NCBI RefSeq assembly: GCF_002080455.1
Contig: NZ_CP020555.1
Location: 2,480,001 to 2,544,000 of the forward strand
Reading direction: 5' to 3'
Length of the DNA stretch: 64,000 bases
Origin: Streptomyces sp. Sge12
GTDB lineage: Bacteria > Actinomycetota > Actinomycetes > Streptomycetales > Streptomycetaceae
The notes under the pieces are model-generated. The model searched no databases. It saw only the letters and a list, made by a program, of their open reading frames with translations, and had not been told where the DNA came from. Within the stretch, counting starts at the first letter, position 1; each line of letters begins with the position of its first letter. Both the position numbers and the translations under genes were made by a program. This document shows positions 51,790 through 61,769 of the stretch, one piece after another.

Positions 51790-53214
51790 ATGCCCATCGA
51801 ACAGCGCGGAGTCGACACCATCCCCGAGGACGAGCGGACGAGCGGTCCCCGTGACTTGATCTCGATCCTTCTCGGTTCCAACCTGTGCCTCGGTGTGATC
51901 GTCTTCGGCTGGCTGCCCCCGTCCTTCGGACTGGGCCTGTGGCCCTCGGTCACCGCCATCGTGACCGGCACGCTCGTCGGTATCGCCTTCACCGCGCCGC
52001 TGGCGCTCGTCTCCCTGCGCACCGCGACCAACCTCTCGACCTCCAGCGGCGCACAGTTCGGCGTCCGCGGCCGGCTGGTGGGCTCGGTGGTGGGCCTGCT
52101 GCTCTCCCTCGGCTACACCGCGCTCACCCTGTGGATCGGCGGCGACGTGATGGTGGGCGCCCTCTCGCGCCTCACCGGACTGCCGGACTCCGGGGTCTCG
52201 CGGGCCGTGATGTACGGCGTCCTCGCCGCCTGTACGGTCGTCGCGGCCGTCTTCGGCTACCGGCTGCTGCTGCGCATGAGCAAGATCCTGACCGTCGGCA
52301 TGGTGGTACTCCTGGCCGTCGGCGTCTTCGCCTACTCCGGGGACTTCACCACCGCCGCCCCGCCGGAGACCGCGTACCTGCTCGGCTCCTTCTGGCCGAC
52401 CTGGATCCTCGCCGCCGTCGCCGCCGGGCTCAGCGGCCCGGTCGCCTTCATCACCCTGCTCGGCGACTACACCCGCTACATCTCCCCGCGCCGGCACAGC
52501 CCCCGCAAGGTGCTCCGCGCCACCGCCCTCGGCCTGCTCTTCGGCCTCCTGGTCCCGCAACTGTTCGGCACCTACACGGCGCTCGCCGCCCGGGCCGGGG
52601 CCGAGTACGCCGGGCCGCTGGTCGAGGCCGCGCCGTTCTGGTACCTGGTCCCGCTGCTCGCCGCCGCCGCCGGCGGCTCGGTGGGCAACGCCGGGCTGAT
52701 GCTCTACTCGATGGGCCTCGACCTCGACGCGATCGTGCCCAGGGCCACCCGGACCACGGCCACCCTGGTCGCGGCGGCCGTCGCCACCGCCTTCGTCTTC
52801 ATCGGCTCCTTCGAGTGGGACGTGCAGTCCGCGATGACCTCGTTCGTGCTGGTGCTGACCGCCATCGGCACCCCGTGGGCCGTGATCACCCTGATCGGGT
52901 ACGTGCGCTGCCGCGGGCGCTACGACGCCGACGCGCTCCAGGTCTTCAACCGCCGCTCGGTGGGCGGGATCTACTGGTACCGCTCCGGCTGGAACGTCGC
53001 GGCAACCGCCTCCTGGGCGATCGGCGCGGGCGTCGGCCTGCTCGCCGTGACCACCCCCTTCTACGAGGGCCCGCTGCTCGCCCTCACCGGCGGCGTGGAC
53101 TGCTCCTTCGTGCTCTCCGGCCTGACGGGAGGGCTCGCGTACGCCGGGCTCACCGCGCGCCGCTCCCCCGCCCCGGTCCCGGTGCTCCCCGCCGAGGAGC
53201 CGGCGAACGCCTGA
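51790..53214 (+). CDS. NCS1-family nucleobase/cation symporter (cytosine permease-like)
   Basis: 474 aa from the ATG at 51790, with about 12 hydrophobic helices. The N-terminal PRDLISILLGSNLCLGVIVF and GAQFGVRGRLVG regions, and FITLLGDYTRYISPR, are typical of NCS1 transporters for cytosine, purines, allantoin or hydantoin. It is divergent from the urease genes, so a ureide or nucleobase whose breakdown gives urea is a reasonable guess (inference). Confidence 0.88.
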   Translation: MPIEQRGVDTIPEDERTSGPRDLISILLGSNLCLGVIVFGWLPPSFGLGLWPSVTAIVTGTLVGIAFTAPLALVSLRTATNLSTSSGAQFGVRGRLVGSVVGLLLSLGYTALTLWIGGDVMVGALSRLTGLPDSGVSRAVMYGVLAACTVVAAVFGYRLLLRMSKILTVGMVVLLAVGVFAYSGDFTTAAPPETAYLLGSFWPTWILAAVAAGLSGPVAFITLLGDYTRYISPRRHSPRKVLRATALGLLFGLLVPQLFGTYTALAARAGAEYAGPLVEAAPFWYLVPLLAAAAGGSVGNAGLMLYSMGLDLDAIVPRATRTTATLVAAAVATAFVFIGSFEWDVQSAMTSFVLVLTAIGTPWAVITLIGYVRCRGRYDADALQVFNRRSVGGIYWYRSGWNVAATASWAIGAGVGLLAVTTPFYEGPLLALTGGVDCSFVLSGLTGGLAYAGLTARRSPAPVPVLPAEEPANA

Positions 53215-53232
53215 GCGGCCCCGTACGTACGC

Positions 53233-53266
53233 AGGCCCGCGCCCCGGATGTCCGGGGCGCGGGCCT
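53233..53266. terminator. Bidirectional terminator, permease / ilvE
   Basis: A perfect 16-bp stem (53233-53248 with 53251-53266) with a 2-base centre lies between the convergent genes. Confidence 0.88.
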
Positions 53267-53287
53267 ACTGCGTACGGCTCGCCGGGC

Positions 53288-54373
53288 CTAGCCCAGCGGG
53301 TGCATCCAGCCGTGGGGGTCGGCGCTGTGGCCGGTCTGGAGCTCCAGCAGCGCCTTGCGCAGGCGCATGGTGACCTGGCCCGGCTCGCCGTCGCCCTGGG
53401 TCCAGTTGGCGCGCTCGGACTTGACCGAGCCGACCGGGGTGATGACGGCGGCGGTGCCGCAGGCGAACACCTCGGTGAGGGTGCCGTTGGCGTTGTCGCG
53501 CTGCCAGTCCTCGGTGGTCAGGCGGCCCTCCTCGGCGGTGTAGCCGAGGTCGCGGGCGATGGTGAGGAGGGAGTCGCGGGTGATGCCGGGAAGGAGCGAG
53601 CCGGTGAGCTCCGGGGTGACGATGCGGTCGCCGTACACGAAGTACAGGTTCATCCCGCCCATCTCCTCGATCCAGCGGTGCTCGACGGCGTCGAGCCAGA
53701 CCACCTGGTCGCAGCCGTGCGAGGCGGCCTGGGCCTGTGCGACGAGCGAGGCCGCGTAGTTGCCGCCGGTCTTGGCCGCGCCGGTGCCGCCCTTGACCGC
53801 GCGGACGTAGTCCTCGGAGAGCCAGACGGAGACGGGCTTGACGCCACCGGGGAAGTACGCGCCGGCGGGCGAGGCGATGACGATGAAGAGGAACTCGTTC
53901 GCCGGCCGGACGCCGAGGCCGACCTCGGAGGCGAACATGAAGGGCCGCAGGTAGAGGGAGGCCTCGCCGGAGTCCGGCACCCAGGCGCGGTCCTGCTTGA
54001 TCAGCGCGTCGCAGGCCTCGATGAAGAGCTCGGTCGGCAGCTCCGGCATCGCCATGCGGCGGGCGGAGGACTGGAAGCGCGCGGCGTTGGCCTCGGGGCG
54101 GAAGGTGGCCACGGTGCCGTCGGGCTGGCGGTAGGCCTTGAGGCCCTCGAAGATCGTCTGCGCGTAGTGCAGCGTCATGTTCGCCGGGTCGATGGCGAGC
54201 GGCGCGTACGGGACCAGCTCGGCATCGTGCCAGCCGCGACCCTCGGTCCACTTGATCGTCACCATGTGGTCGGTGAAGTGGCGGCCGAAGCCGGGGCTGG
54301 CCAGGATCGCCTCGCGCTCCGCATCGGACAGCGGGTTCGAGGAGGGCTTGAGCTCGATCGTGGGCGTCGTCAT
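53288..54373 (-). CDS. ilvE: Branched-chain amino acid aminotransferase
   Basis: PLP enzyme for the last step to Val, Leu and Ile. 361 aa from the ATG at 54373. [20 protein letters not shown] and [20 protein letters not shown] are present, the PLP lysine lies in the [20 protein letters not shown] region, and [13 protein letters not shown] and [15 protein letters not shown] follow. Class IV fold. Transcribed on its own, after the leuB terminator. Confidence 0.95.
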   Translation of the reverse strand: MTTPTIELKPSSNPLSDAEREAILASPGFGRHFTDHMVTIKWTEGRGWHDAELVPYAPLAIDPANMTLHYAQTIFEGLKAYRQPDGTVATFRPEANAARFQSSARRMAMPELPTELFIEACDALIKQDRAWVPDSGEASLYLRPFMFASEVGLGVRPANEFLFIVIASPAGAYFPGGVKPVSVWLSEDYVRAVKGGTGAAKTGGNYAASLVAQAQAASHGCDQVVWLDAVEHRWIEEMGGMNLYFVYGDRIVTPELTGSLLPGITRDSLLTIARDLGYTAEEGRLTTEDWQRDNANGTLTEVFACGTAAVITPVGSVKSERANWTQGDGEPGQVTMRLRKALLELQTGHSADPHGWMHPLG

Positions 54374-54545
54374 GAGTGCTTGTCCTTCACCGGTTGTGTA
54401 TGGCGGACCGCGCTCACGGCGTACTAGGACGTCCGAGCTTCCCCGCATTCCGCGGCCTCGCGTTCGATTATCGCGCGCGGGCAGGCTTCGGAGAAGCGGG
54501 GAGAGCGGCCCAGGGGAGATGGTGGCACCCGGGGCCGCACAGGAA

Positions 54546-54578
54546 AAGCCGCCGGGTCCCATTGTGACCCGGCGGCTT
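54546..54578 (-). terminator. Terminator after leuB
   Basis: A perfect 13-bp stem (54546-54558 with 54566-54578) followed by TTTTCC on the minus strand, 21 bp past the leuB stop. Confidence 0.9.
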
Positions 54579-54598
54579 CCTGAGATGGAGCTGCCGGG

Positions 54599-55639
54599 TC
54601 AGCCGGCTACTCGCGCGGCGAGGGCGTCGCCGATCGCGTCGGTGGAGCGGAAGGTTCCGTCACGCTCCGCGAGGTCGGCGGTGACCGCGTCCTCGATGCG
54701 GGCGGCCTCGGCCTCGTGGCCGAGGTGGCGCAGCAGGAGGGCGACGGAGAGGATCGTCGCGGTCGGGTCGGCCTTGCCGGTGCCGGCGATGTCCGGGGCC
54801 GAGCCGTGGACGGGCTCGAACATGGACGGGAAGGCGCCGGTCGGGTTGATGTTCCCGGAGGCGGCGAGGCCGATTCCGCCGGTCACGGCGGCGGCCAGGT
54901 CGGTGAGGATGTCACCGAAGAGGTTGTCCGTGACGATGACGTCGAAGCGCTCGGGCTGGGTGACGAAGAAGATCGTCGCGGCGTCGACGTGCAGGTAGTC
55001 GGTGGTGACCTCGGGGTACTCCTGGCCGACCTTGTCGAAGATGTTCTTCCACATGTGGCCGGCGTACACGAGGACGTTGTTCTTGTGGACCAGCGTCAGC
55101 TTCTTGCGGGGGCGGGCGTTCGCCCGCTCGTACGCGTCGCGGACGACGCGCTCGACGCCGTACGCGGTGTTGATGCTGACCTCGGTGGCCACCTCGGCGG
55201 GGGTGCCGGTGCGCAGGCTGCCGCCGTTGCCGGTGTAGGGACCCTCGGTGCCCTCGCGGACCACGACGAAGTCGATCTCCGGACGGCCGGCGAGCGGGGT
55301 GGCCGTGTTGGGGAAGAGCTTCGACGGGCGCAGGTTGATGAAGTGGTCGAAGGCGAAGCGGAGCTTCAGCAGCAGGCCGCGCTCCAGCACGCCGGACGGG
55401 ACCGAGGGGTCGCCGATGGCGCCGAGCAGGATCGCGTCGTGGTGCTTGAGTGCTTCGAGCTCGGCGTCCGGGAGGGTTTCACCGGTGCGGTGCCAGCGCT
55501 GGGCCCCGAGGTCGTACTGCTTGGTCTCCAGCTTCACATCCTGGGGCAGGACCGCGGTAAGGACCTTGAGTCCCTGAGCCACGACTTCCTGGCCGATGCC
55601 ATCACCGGGGATCACTGCGAGATTGATGCTGGTCGACAT
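54599..55639 (-). CDS. leuB: 3-isopropylmalate dehydrogenase
   Basis: Oxidatively decarboxylates 3-isopropylmalate, and 3-methylmalate in the CimA route. 346 aa from the ATG at 55639 ([19 protein letters not shown]). Conserved parts: [49 protein letters not shown] with the catalytic Lys, and [20 protein letters not shown] for Mg binding. It belongs to the short actinobacterial LeuB type. Confidence 0.96.
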   Translation of the reverse strand: MSTSINLAVIPGDGIGQEVVAQGLKVLTAVLPQDVKLETKQYDLGAQRWHRTGETLPDAELEALKHHDAILLGAIGDPSVPSGVLERGLLLKLRFAFDHFINLRPSKLFPNTATPLAGRPEIDFVVVREGTEGPYTGNGGSLRTGTPAEVATEVSINTAYGVERVVRDAYERANARPRKKLTLVHKNNVLVYAGHMWKNIFDKVGQEYPEVTTDYLHVDAATIFFVTQPERFDVIVTDNLFGDILTDLAAAVTGGIGLAASGNINPTGAFPSMFEPVHGSAPDIAGTGKADPTATILSVALLLRHLGHEAEAARIEDAVTADLAERDGTFRSTDAIGDALAARVAG

Positions 55640-55753
55640 GACGGAACCGTACTCCGTGTCCCAGCCCTCGGGCATTCTGCGTCCACCATGTGGACCAAGG
55701 TAGGTCGCGGTGGATCGGGGTGGACGCAGAACGCCCCGGGCGATGCGGGTGGG

Positions 55754-55882
55754 TCAGTGGCCGGTGGAGCCGCCGTTGTCACGGCGGTCGAGGGCCCGCT
55801 GGAGGGCGGCGGCGGCGTTCTTGCGGTCGTCGGCCGAGGCGGAGCTGTGGCGGACGCGGCGGGTGGCGGTGGAAGTGGTCAT
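55754..55882 (-). CDS. Small basic protein (42 aa), function unknown
   Basis: MTTSTATRRVRHSSASADDR at the start, then KNAAAALQRALDRRDN, ending GGSTGH. AAGGAG lies 10 nt before the ATG at 55882. Third-position G/C use is normal for a coding gene. It has one amphipathic helix and no signal. It lies upstream of leuB on the same strand. Confidence 0.65.
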   Translation of the reverse strand: MTTSTATRRVRHSSASADDRKNAAAALQRALDRRDNGGSTGH

Positions 55883-56142
55883 GGTGATCGACTCCTTGAG
55901 ATCACGGCGTGGCGATGCCACGGATGAGGGGTTCCTTCAAGGCGCCGGAAGAGGCGGGGAGCAGTGCGCCGCAGGGGTTGCCTGCCAGGGGCGCGCGCTC
56001 TCGACCGCCATTCGCCGGATCGGCGAGACGTTCGGCTTCTACAAAGCTAGGGCAGGTCCCGTTGTATGTCTCGGCAATTACTCGGGCTTCCTACTATCTG
56101 AGACGCGAGGCCCCACGTAAGGCTCCGCCCCAAGGGTCCGTT

Positions 56143-57024
56143 TCACGCCTTCTCGGAGCGAAGTTCCCTGATCAGAGCCCTTACGACGAGAGTTGAAGCC
56201 GCTTCCGCCGTAGTGACGTATCCCACCTGTCTCACCGGCCCCCCGGGGCCCAGACCGGTGATGTCCACCGCCTCGGTGGCCTCCCTCAGCGACAGCTCGG
56301 GCATGATCGCCATGCCGAGCCCGCGGCCGACCATGGTCAGCACCATCGCATCGTCCTCCGCCTTCACCGTGGCCCGCGGGATCCAGTCCTGGGCCCGCCA
56401 CCAGGAGCGCGTGTACGACCCGCAGTTCTCGTCCCAGTCCATCAGCGGCAGACCCCTCGGATCCGGGTGCCCGGCCGGGTGGACCAGGTGGTACGCCTCC
56501 TGCGCGAGCACCCCGGTCAGCAGGCCGGGCGGCGTGTCCTGCGAGCCGCCCAGCGTGGCGATGCCCAGGTCGGCGCGGCCCCCCGCCACTTCCCCGGCCG
56601 CGCCGGCGCCGATCTCGCGCACCACGCGGACCTCGGGGCGGATGCCCGGATGGCGGACCGCGAGCCGTTCCAGGGCGGGCGGCAGCAGATGCAGGGCCGC
56701 ACTGCGGAAGGCGGCGATCCGCAGCACCCCCTCCACCGTGCCGCGGCCCGCGCCGCGCGCCTCCGCGCCCAGGACCTCGTACAGCCGCAGGATGCGGCGG
56801 CCGAGGGCGGCCGCCCGCTCCCCCGCCGGGGTGGGCGTGGCGCCGCCGCGGCCGCGCTCGAAGAGCACCGCGCCGACCTTGGCCTCGCTCGCGCGGACCG
56901 AGTGCGAGACGGCCGACTGGGTGAGGCCGAGCGCGACGGCGGCGGCGGAAAAGCCGCCGCTGTCCGCGACGGCGACCAGGATCCGCAGCTCCTGGGGCAG
57001 CAGGTCGGCCGCGCTTCGCGCCAT
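56143..57024 (-). CDS. LysR-family transcriptional regulator
   Basis: 293 aa from ATG 57024; a GTG four codons upstream is possible. Helix-turn-helix: LRILVAVADSGGFSAAAVAL then TQSAVSHSVRASEAKVGAVL. The effector domain covers about 90-290 (GVLRIAAFRSAALHLLPPAL). Divergent from the oxidoreductase at 57126, with a perfect 9-9-9 palindrome between them. Confidence 0.93.
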   Translation of the reverse strand: MARSAADLLPQELRILVAVADSGGFSAAAVALGLTQSAVSHSVRASEAKVGAVLFERGRGGATPTPAGERAAALGRRILRLYEVLGAEARGAGRGTVEGVLRIAAFRSAALHLLPPALERLAVRHPGIRPEVRVVREIGAGAAGEVAGGRADLGIATLGGSQDTPPGLLTGVLAQEAYHLVHPAGHPDPRGLPLMDWDENCGSYTRSWWRAQDWIPRATVKAEDDAMVLTMVGRGLGMAIMPELSLREATEAVDITGLGPGGPVRQVGYVTTAEAASTLVVRALIRELRSEKA

Positions 57025-57053
57025 GCGCGCTTCCACCTCGTTCTATGAGCGGT

Positions 57054-57080
57054 GTTCATGGATGGACGGCTTCCATGAAC
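57054..57080. promoter_or_regulatory. LysR-type operator
   Basis: GTTCATGGA-N9-TCCATGAAC, perfect arms, in the 101-bp gap between the divergent lysR and oxidoreductase genes. This is the expected location of the regulator's recognition site. Confidence 0.7.
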
Positions 57081-57125
57081 GCAACCCCCTGCCCGGGCCG
57101 CCCATTCCTTCCTAGCGTCGGCCCC

Positions 57126-58139
57126 ATGACCACGCACACCGCTCACTTCGTCCACCAGATCGCCCGCCCCTGCGGCTTCCCCACCGCCGCGGACTTCGCC
57201 CACGTCACCGCCCCGGTCCCGGAGCCGGGGCCCGGCACCGCGCTCGTGGAGAACCTGCTGCTCTCGGTGGACCCGTACCACCGCGGCCTGATGGACGGCG
57301 GCGAGGGCGGCTTCGCGCTCGACGCCCCGCTGGAGGGACGCGCGGTGGGCCGGGTGCTCGCCTCCCGCGACCCGGGGCTGCGCGAGGGCGACCTCGTCTT
57401 CCACCGTGCGGGCTGGCGGACCCACGCCCTGGTCACCCCGGGCGTGGACGGGACGCGCCGGCTGCGCGGCCACGACGGCGTCCCGCTGGAGGCGTACCTG
57501 TCCCACCTCGGCGGCACCGGGCTGACCGCGTACGCCGCCCTCACCCGGACCGCCGCCCTGCGGAGCGGCGAGGACCTCTTCGTCTCCGCCGCCGCGGGCG
57601 GGGTCGGTACGGCCACCGGCCACATCGCCCGGCTGCTGGGCGCCCGGCGGATCGTCGGCAGCGCCGGATCGGCGGCCAAGGTCCGCCACCTCACCGACGT
57701 ACTCGGCTTCGACGCGGCCTTCGACTACCACGACGGCCCGGTCGGCGAGCAGCTCGCGCAGGCCGCCCCGGACGGCATCGACGTCTACGTGGACAACGTC
57801 GGCGGGGACCATTTGGAGGGGGCGATCGACGCGCTGCGCGAGTACGGGCGGATCGCCTGGGTCGGCGCGATATCCATGTACAACGGGGACCGCTCGCCCG
57901 CCGCGCCGCGCAACCTCTTCGAGGTCGTACACAAGTCGCTGCGCCTGGAGGGGGTATTGGTTCGCAATCACACCAATCTGCAGGAGGAGCTGGAGGAGTT
58001 CCTCGTACCCCATCTGCGCAGCGGCCGGATCGGCACCGACACCACCGTTGTCCAGGGTTTCGACCGGACGGTGGAGGCCTTTCTGGGCATGCTCCGGGGG
58101 GAGAACCTGGGCAAGATGCTGGTCCGGATCGACAACTGA
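57126..58139 (+). CDS. NADP-dependent oxidoreductase (zinc-free MDR family)
   Basis: 337 aa from the ATG at 57126. It resembles the leukotriene B4 dehydrogenase/2-alkenal reductase group: LLLSVDPYHRGLMDGGEGGF near residue 45, the nucleotide loop SAAAGGVGTATGHIARLLGA, DVYVDNVGGDHLEGAIDALR, and VQGFDRTVEAFLGMLRGENL at the end. Likely reduces activated C=C bonds. Controlled by the divergent LysR regulator (inference). Confidence 0.92.
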   Translation: MTTHTAHFVHQIARPCGFPTAADFAHVTAPVPEPGPGTALVENLLLSVDPYHRGLMDGGEGGFALDAPLEGRAVGRVLASRDPGLREGDLVFHRAGWRTHALVTPGVDGTRRLRGHDGVPLEAYLSHLGGTGLTAYAALTRTAALRSGEDLFVSAAAGGVGTATGHIARLLGARRIVGSAGSAAKVRHLTDVLGFDAAFDYHDGPVGEQLAQAAPDGIDVYVDNVGGDHLEGAIDALREYGRIAWVGAISMYNGDRSPAAPRNLFEVVHKSLRLEGVLVRNHTNLQEELEEFLVPHLRSGRIGTDTTVVQGFDRTVEAFLGMLRGENLGKMLVRIDN

Positions 58140-58258
58140 TTCCAGCCACCCTTATGTTCACCGAACTCTTACCGCACGGATGTAGACCTTTGAGCCCGGC
58201 GCCGCCACTCTTGCCGTCGTTGTGCCAGCGGGGCACTTGAGTGGGAGGCGAGAGGCCA

Positions 58259-60289
58259 GTGACACCGATCAGCCGCAGAGGTTTCGTGGGAATCGGCGCC
58301 GGGCTCGTGGCGGGCGCCACCCTGCCCGCGGTCACGCCGACGACGGCGGCCGCGGCCGCCGCGACCGGCACCATCACCGATGTGAAGCACGTGGTGATCC
58401 TGATGCAGGAGAACCGCAGCTTCGACCACTACTTCGGCAGGCTGAAGGGCGTCCGCGGGTTCGGCGACCGCGCCGCCGGCAACATCCCGGGTGGCTGGGG
58501 CATGTTCAACCAGCCCAACTGGGGCGGCCGACAGTACCCGTGGAAGCTGTCCGACACCCCGCCGGCGGGCGGGGTGGACGGCGAGACGCTGGCCCAGTGC
58601 AACGGCGACCTCCCGCACAGCTGGACCTCGCAGCACGCCGCCTGGAACAAGGGCCGCATGGACAACTGGGTGCTCGGCGTCGGCAACACCCGCACCCTCG
58701 GGCACCTGGACCGGGAAGACATCCCCTTCCACTACGGCCTCGCCGACAACTACACGATCTGCGACGCGTACTTCTGTTCCACGCTCAGCGCGACCGGCCC
58801 GAACCGCACCTTCCTGTGGAGCGGCAAGATCGACGCATCCAGCAAGGACGGCGGCGACGAGTCCGGGCTGACCTGGGAGACCTACGCGGAGGCCCTCCAG
58901 CGGGCCGGGATGACCTGGAAGGTCTACCAGAACGCGCAGGACAACTACGGGGACAACGGGCTCGCCTACTTCAAGAAGTTCACGGACGCGGCCCCCGGCA
59001 ACCCGCTGTGGGACCGCGGCATGGGTTCGGTCCCCCGGGTCACCGGCTCCACCCCGGACGACATCGCGGCCGCGATACGCGCCGACGTCCTCGCGGGCAC
59101 ACTCCCCCAGGTGTCCTGGGTCGTGGCCAACGAGGCCTTCTCGGAGCACCCGTACGCCCCGCCCGGCGACGGCGCGCACTTCGTGGACCTGGTCCACCGG
59201 GCGCTGGCCGCGAACCCGGAGGTCTTCGACTCCACCGTCCTGTTCCTCAACTACGACGAGAACGACGGCTTCTTCGACCACGTCCCGCCGCCGGTGGCGC
59301 CGCCCGGCACCCCCGGCGAGTACATCGACGGCACCCCGATCGGGCTCGGCTTCCGCGTCCCGATGATCGTGATGTCCCCGTGGACCCGCGGCGGCTGGGT
59401 GAGCTCCGAGGTCTTCGACCACACCTCGGTCCTGCGGTTCATGGAGAAGTGGACGGCCGCCCTCGGCACCCCCGCCACCTGCCCGAACATCAGCGCCTGG
59501 CGCCGCAGGGTGGTCGGCGACCTGACCGGCGTCTTCGACTTCGCGCACCCGGTCTACGGCGTCCCCGCGGGCCTTCCCTCCACCGCCAAGGTGATCGGCC
59601 AGGCGACCTGCGGCCCGCTCCCCAATCCGGCCCCGCAGGACAACGCCCTCCCGGCTCAGGAGCCCGGCACCCGCCCGGCACGGGCCCTGCCGTACCAGGT
59701 GAACGGCAACCTGGACCGCTTCGAGTTCGGGGCGGCCGGCAAGATCCTGGCCTGGTTCTCGATGACCAACCAGGGCGCCGAGGCCAAGCAGGCGGCCCAC
59801 TTCTCGATCCACCCGCACCAGCACCGGGACACGGCGGCCTGGCAGTACACGGTCGACCCGGGCGGGACCGGCAGCGACTACTTCAACATCGGTCTCGGCC
59901 ACGGCTCGGGCAAGTACGACATCTCCATGCACGGGCCGAACCGCTTCCTGCGCCGCTTCATCGGCGACGCCTCGAAGCCGGGCAAGGACATCGAGGTGGC
60001 GGCCCGCTTCGCGATCGAGCCGGGCACCGGCAAGGCGGCGGTCTACTTCAGGATGAAGAACGCCTCCGGCTCCCCCGTCACCTTCACGATCCGCTCGAAC
60101 GCCTACCGCACGGACGGTCCATGGACCTACACGGTCCCGGCGAACTCCTCGCGCGAGGACTACTTCAACGCCGTGGCCTACAGCAACGGCTGGTACGACT
60201 TCACGATCCTGGCGGACTCCGACGGCACCTGGTCGCGCCGTTACACGGGCCACATCGAGTCGGGCGCGCCCAGCGTCTCGGGCTCGTAG
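58259..60289 (+). CDS. Secreted phospholipase C (non-haemolytic PlcC type)
   Basis: 676 aa, GTG at 58259. A twin-arginine signal (ISRRGFVGIGAGLVAGATLP) directs Tat export. The phosphoesterase domain has VVILMQENRSFDHYFGRLKG, DNYTICDAYFCSTLSATGPN and LFLNYDENDGFFDHVPPP, which carry the metal and catalytic residues of PF04185. Two C-terminal beta domains (about 475-676) are those of phosphocholine-specific enzymes. Probable role: phosphate release from phospholipids outside the cell. Confidence 0.93.
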   Translation: MTPISRRGFVGIGAGLVAGATLPAVTPTTAAAAAATGTITDVKHVVILMQENRSFDHYFGRLKGVRGFGDRAAGNIPGGWGMFNQPNWGGRQYPWKLSDTPPAGGVDGETLAQCNGDLPHSWTSQHAAWNKGRMDNWVLGVGNTRTLGHLDREDIPFHYGLADNYTICDAYFCSTLSATGPNRTFLWSGKIDASSKDGGDESGLTWETYAEALQRAGMTWKVYQNAQDNYGDNGLAYFKKFTDAAPGNPLWDRGMGSVPRVTGSTPDDIAAAIRADVLAGTLPQVSWVVANEAFSEHPYAPPGDGAHFVDLVHRALAANPEVFDSTVLFLNYDENDGFFDHVPPPVAPPGTPGEYIDGTPIGLGFRVPMIVMSPWTRGGWVSSEVFDHTSVLRFMEKWTAALGTPATCPNISAWRRRVVGDLTGVFDFAHPVYGVPAGLPSTAKVIGQATCGPLPNPAPQDNALPAQEPGTRPARALPYQVNGNLDRFEFGAAGKILAWFSMTNQGAEAKQAAHFSIHPHQHRDTAAWQYTVDPGGTGSDYFNIGLGHGSGKYDISMHGPNRFLRRFIGDASKPGKDIEVAARFAIEPGTGKAAVYFRMKNASGSPVTFTIRSNAYRTDGPWTYTVPANSSREDYFNAVAYSNGWYDFTILADSDGTWSRRYTGHIESGAPSVSGS

Positions 60290-60322
60290 CGGTCGTCTCG
60301 GTCAGGCTCGTAGCGGCCGCGG

Positions 60323-60862
60323 CTACAGGACGTCCCCGTCCCGCCAGTCGAAGTCGAGCCGCCCGGCCGGGTCCGGCAGGACCTCGCCGGGCGGCGCCCA
60401 CACGTACGTGGAGCCCTCCTCCTCGGGGAGCGGGACGGGCCCGTCCGGCGCGAGCACGCCGATCCGCCCGCCCCACACCTGCCAGCCGCGGCCCAGGTAC
60501 AGCGCGGCCCCGTCCTCGGAGGCCGACAGCGCACCGAGCACGTACGCCCCTGCGACGACCTGCTCCAGCCGGGCCATGACCTGCCCGCCGAGACCGCGGC
60601 GCCGTGCGTCGGCCCGTACGGCCACGGCCTCGACGTACCCGGTGCGCAGGGCCCGGCCCCGGTGCACGACCCGCCGCATGACCACGCTGCCGTGCGCGAC
60701 GAGGTCCCCGGCCGGGTCCCGGACGAGGGTGTGCATCCCGCCGAGGGCGTGCTCGAAGTCCTCGTCGGCGAAGTCCCCGTCGAAGGCCGCGTCGAGCAGG
60801 GCCCGGACCTCGCGCAGTTCCCCGCCGGTCAGCTCAGAGGTGTGTGCGACGCGCACGTCCAT
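60323..60862 (-). CDS. AAC(2')-I-type GNAT acetyltransferase
   Basis: 179 aa from the ATG at 60862. It aligns by eye with mycobacterial AAC(2')-Ic (181 aa) along its whole length: DFADEDFEHALGGMH, HRGRALRTGYVEAVAVRADA with the acetyl-CoA loop that follows (RRRGLGGQ), AYVLGALSASEDGAALYLGR and the end DFDWRDGDVL. Family members acetylate the 2'-amino group of aminoglycosides, and in mycobacteria may have another native role. The actual substrate here is unknown. Convergent with the phospholipase gene, divergent from the nitroreductase. Confidence 0.87.
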   Translation of the reverse strand: MDVRVAHTSELTGGELREVRALLDAAFDGDFADEDFEHALGGMHTLVRDPAGDLVAHGSVVMRRVVHRGRALRTGYVEAVAVRADARRRGLGGQVMARLEQVVAGAYVLGALSASEDGAALYLGRGWQVWGGRIGVLAPDGPVPLPEEEGSTYVWAPPGEVLPDPAGRLDFDWRDGDVL

Positions 60863-61028
60863 CGCGGCTCCAGCCAGTCGGTGTACCCGGTGCGGGGGTC
60901 CGCGTCCCGGTCGCTCGTCCCGCGACCGTACCAAGGACCGCATTGCGGACGCCGGGCACCGTCCACCGGCCGGAAATCGGCCGATGCGGCCCTGGCGGTC
61001 CGGACCAATGCCTCGGCAGACTCGCCCC

Positions 61029-61730
61029 ATGTCGCCCCATACCCAGCAGTGGACCCCGATCCACGGCCAGCCGTACCGTCCCGCCCCCTACCGGCCCGAG
61101 CGGATGGCGAGCGGTGAATCCCTCGCGCGCGCCGCCGAGTTGCGGGCGCGGATGGACGAGCGGCGGACCGTACGGCACTTCTCTCCCGACCCGGTGCCGG
61201 AGCAGGTGGTCCGTGACGCAATCGCCTGTGCGGCGACCGCCCCCTCCGGGGCGCACCAGCAGCCGTGGACCTTCGTCCTGGTCAAGGACCCCGCCGTGCG
61301 CCGGCAGATTCGCGCGGCCGCCGAACAGGAGGAGCAGCTGTCCTACGACGGCCGGCTCGGCGACGAATGGCTGGCCGCCCTGCGCCCCATCGGCACGGAC
61401 GCCGTGAAGACCCACCTGACGGACGCGCCGGCGCTGATCGTGGTCTTCCAGCAGCGCTACTGGCTCGGCCCGGACGGCACGAAGCGCAAGCACTACTACG
61501 TGGACGAGTCGGTCGGCATCGCGGTCGGCATGCTCCTGTCCGCCCTCCACCTGTCCGGCCTGGCGGCGCTGATCCACACCCCCAGCCCCATGCGCTTCCT
61601 CAGCCACGTCCTGAAGCGCCCGGAGAACGAGAAGGCCTTCGCGGTCATCCCGGTGGGCTACCCCGCGGACGACTGCGAGGTCCCGGACCTCGTCCGCAAG
61701 TCCCTGGAGCAGGTCATCGTGGAGGTCTAG
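61029..61730 (+). CDS. Nitroreductase-family FMN oxidoreductase
   Basis: 233 aa from the ATG at 61029. The FMN-binding RARMDERRTVRHFSPDPVPE and CAATAPSGAHQQPWTFVLVK are characteristic. The C-terminal MRFLSHVLKRPENEKAFAVI and VGYPADDCEVPDL resemble the iodotyrosine deiodinase-like branch. Likely substrate range: nitroaromatics, quinones or halophenols; not determined. Confidence 0.9.
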   Translation: MSPHTQQWTPIHGQPYRPAPYRPERMASGESLARAAELRARMDERRTVRHFSPDPVPEQVVRDAIACAATAPSGAHQQPWTFVLVKDPAVRRQIRAAAEQEEQLSYDGRLGDEWLAALRPIGTDAVKTHLTDAPALIVVFQQRYWLGPDGTKRKHYYVDESVGIAVGMLLSALHLSGLAALIHTPSPMRFLSHVLKRPENEKAFAVIPVGYPADDCEVPDLVRKSLEQVIVEV

Positions 61731-61769
61731 GCCGGCCCGGGCCGGGGGCGAGCGCCCGGGAAATGGAGA

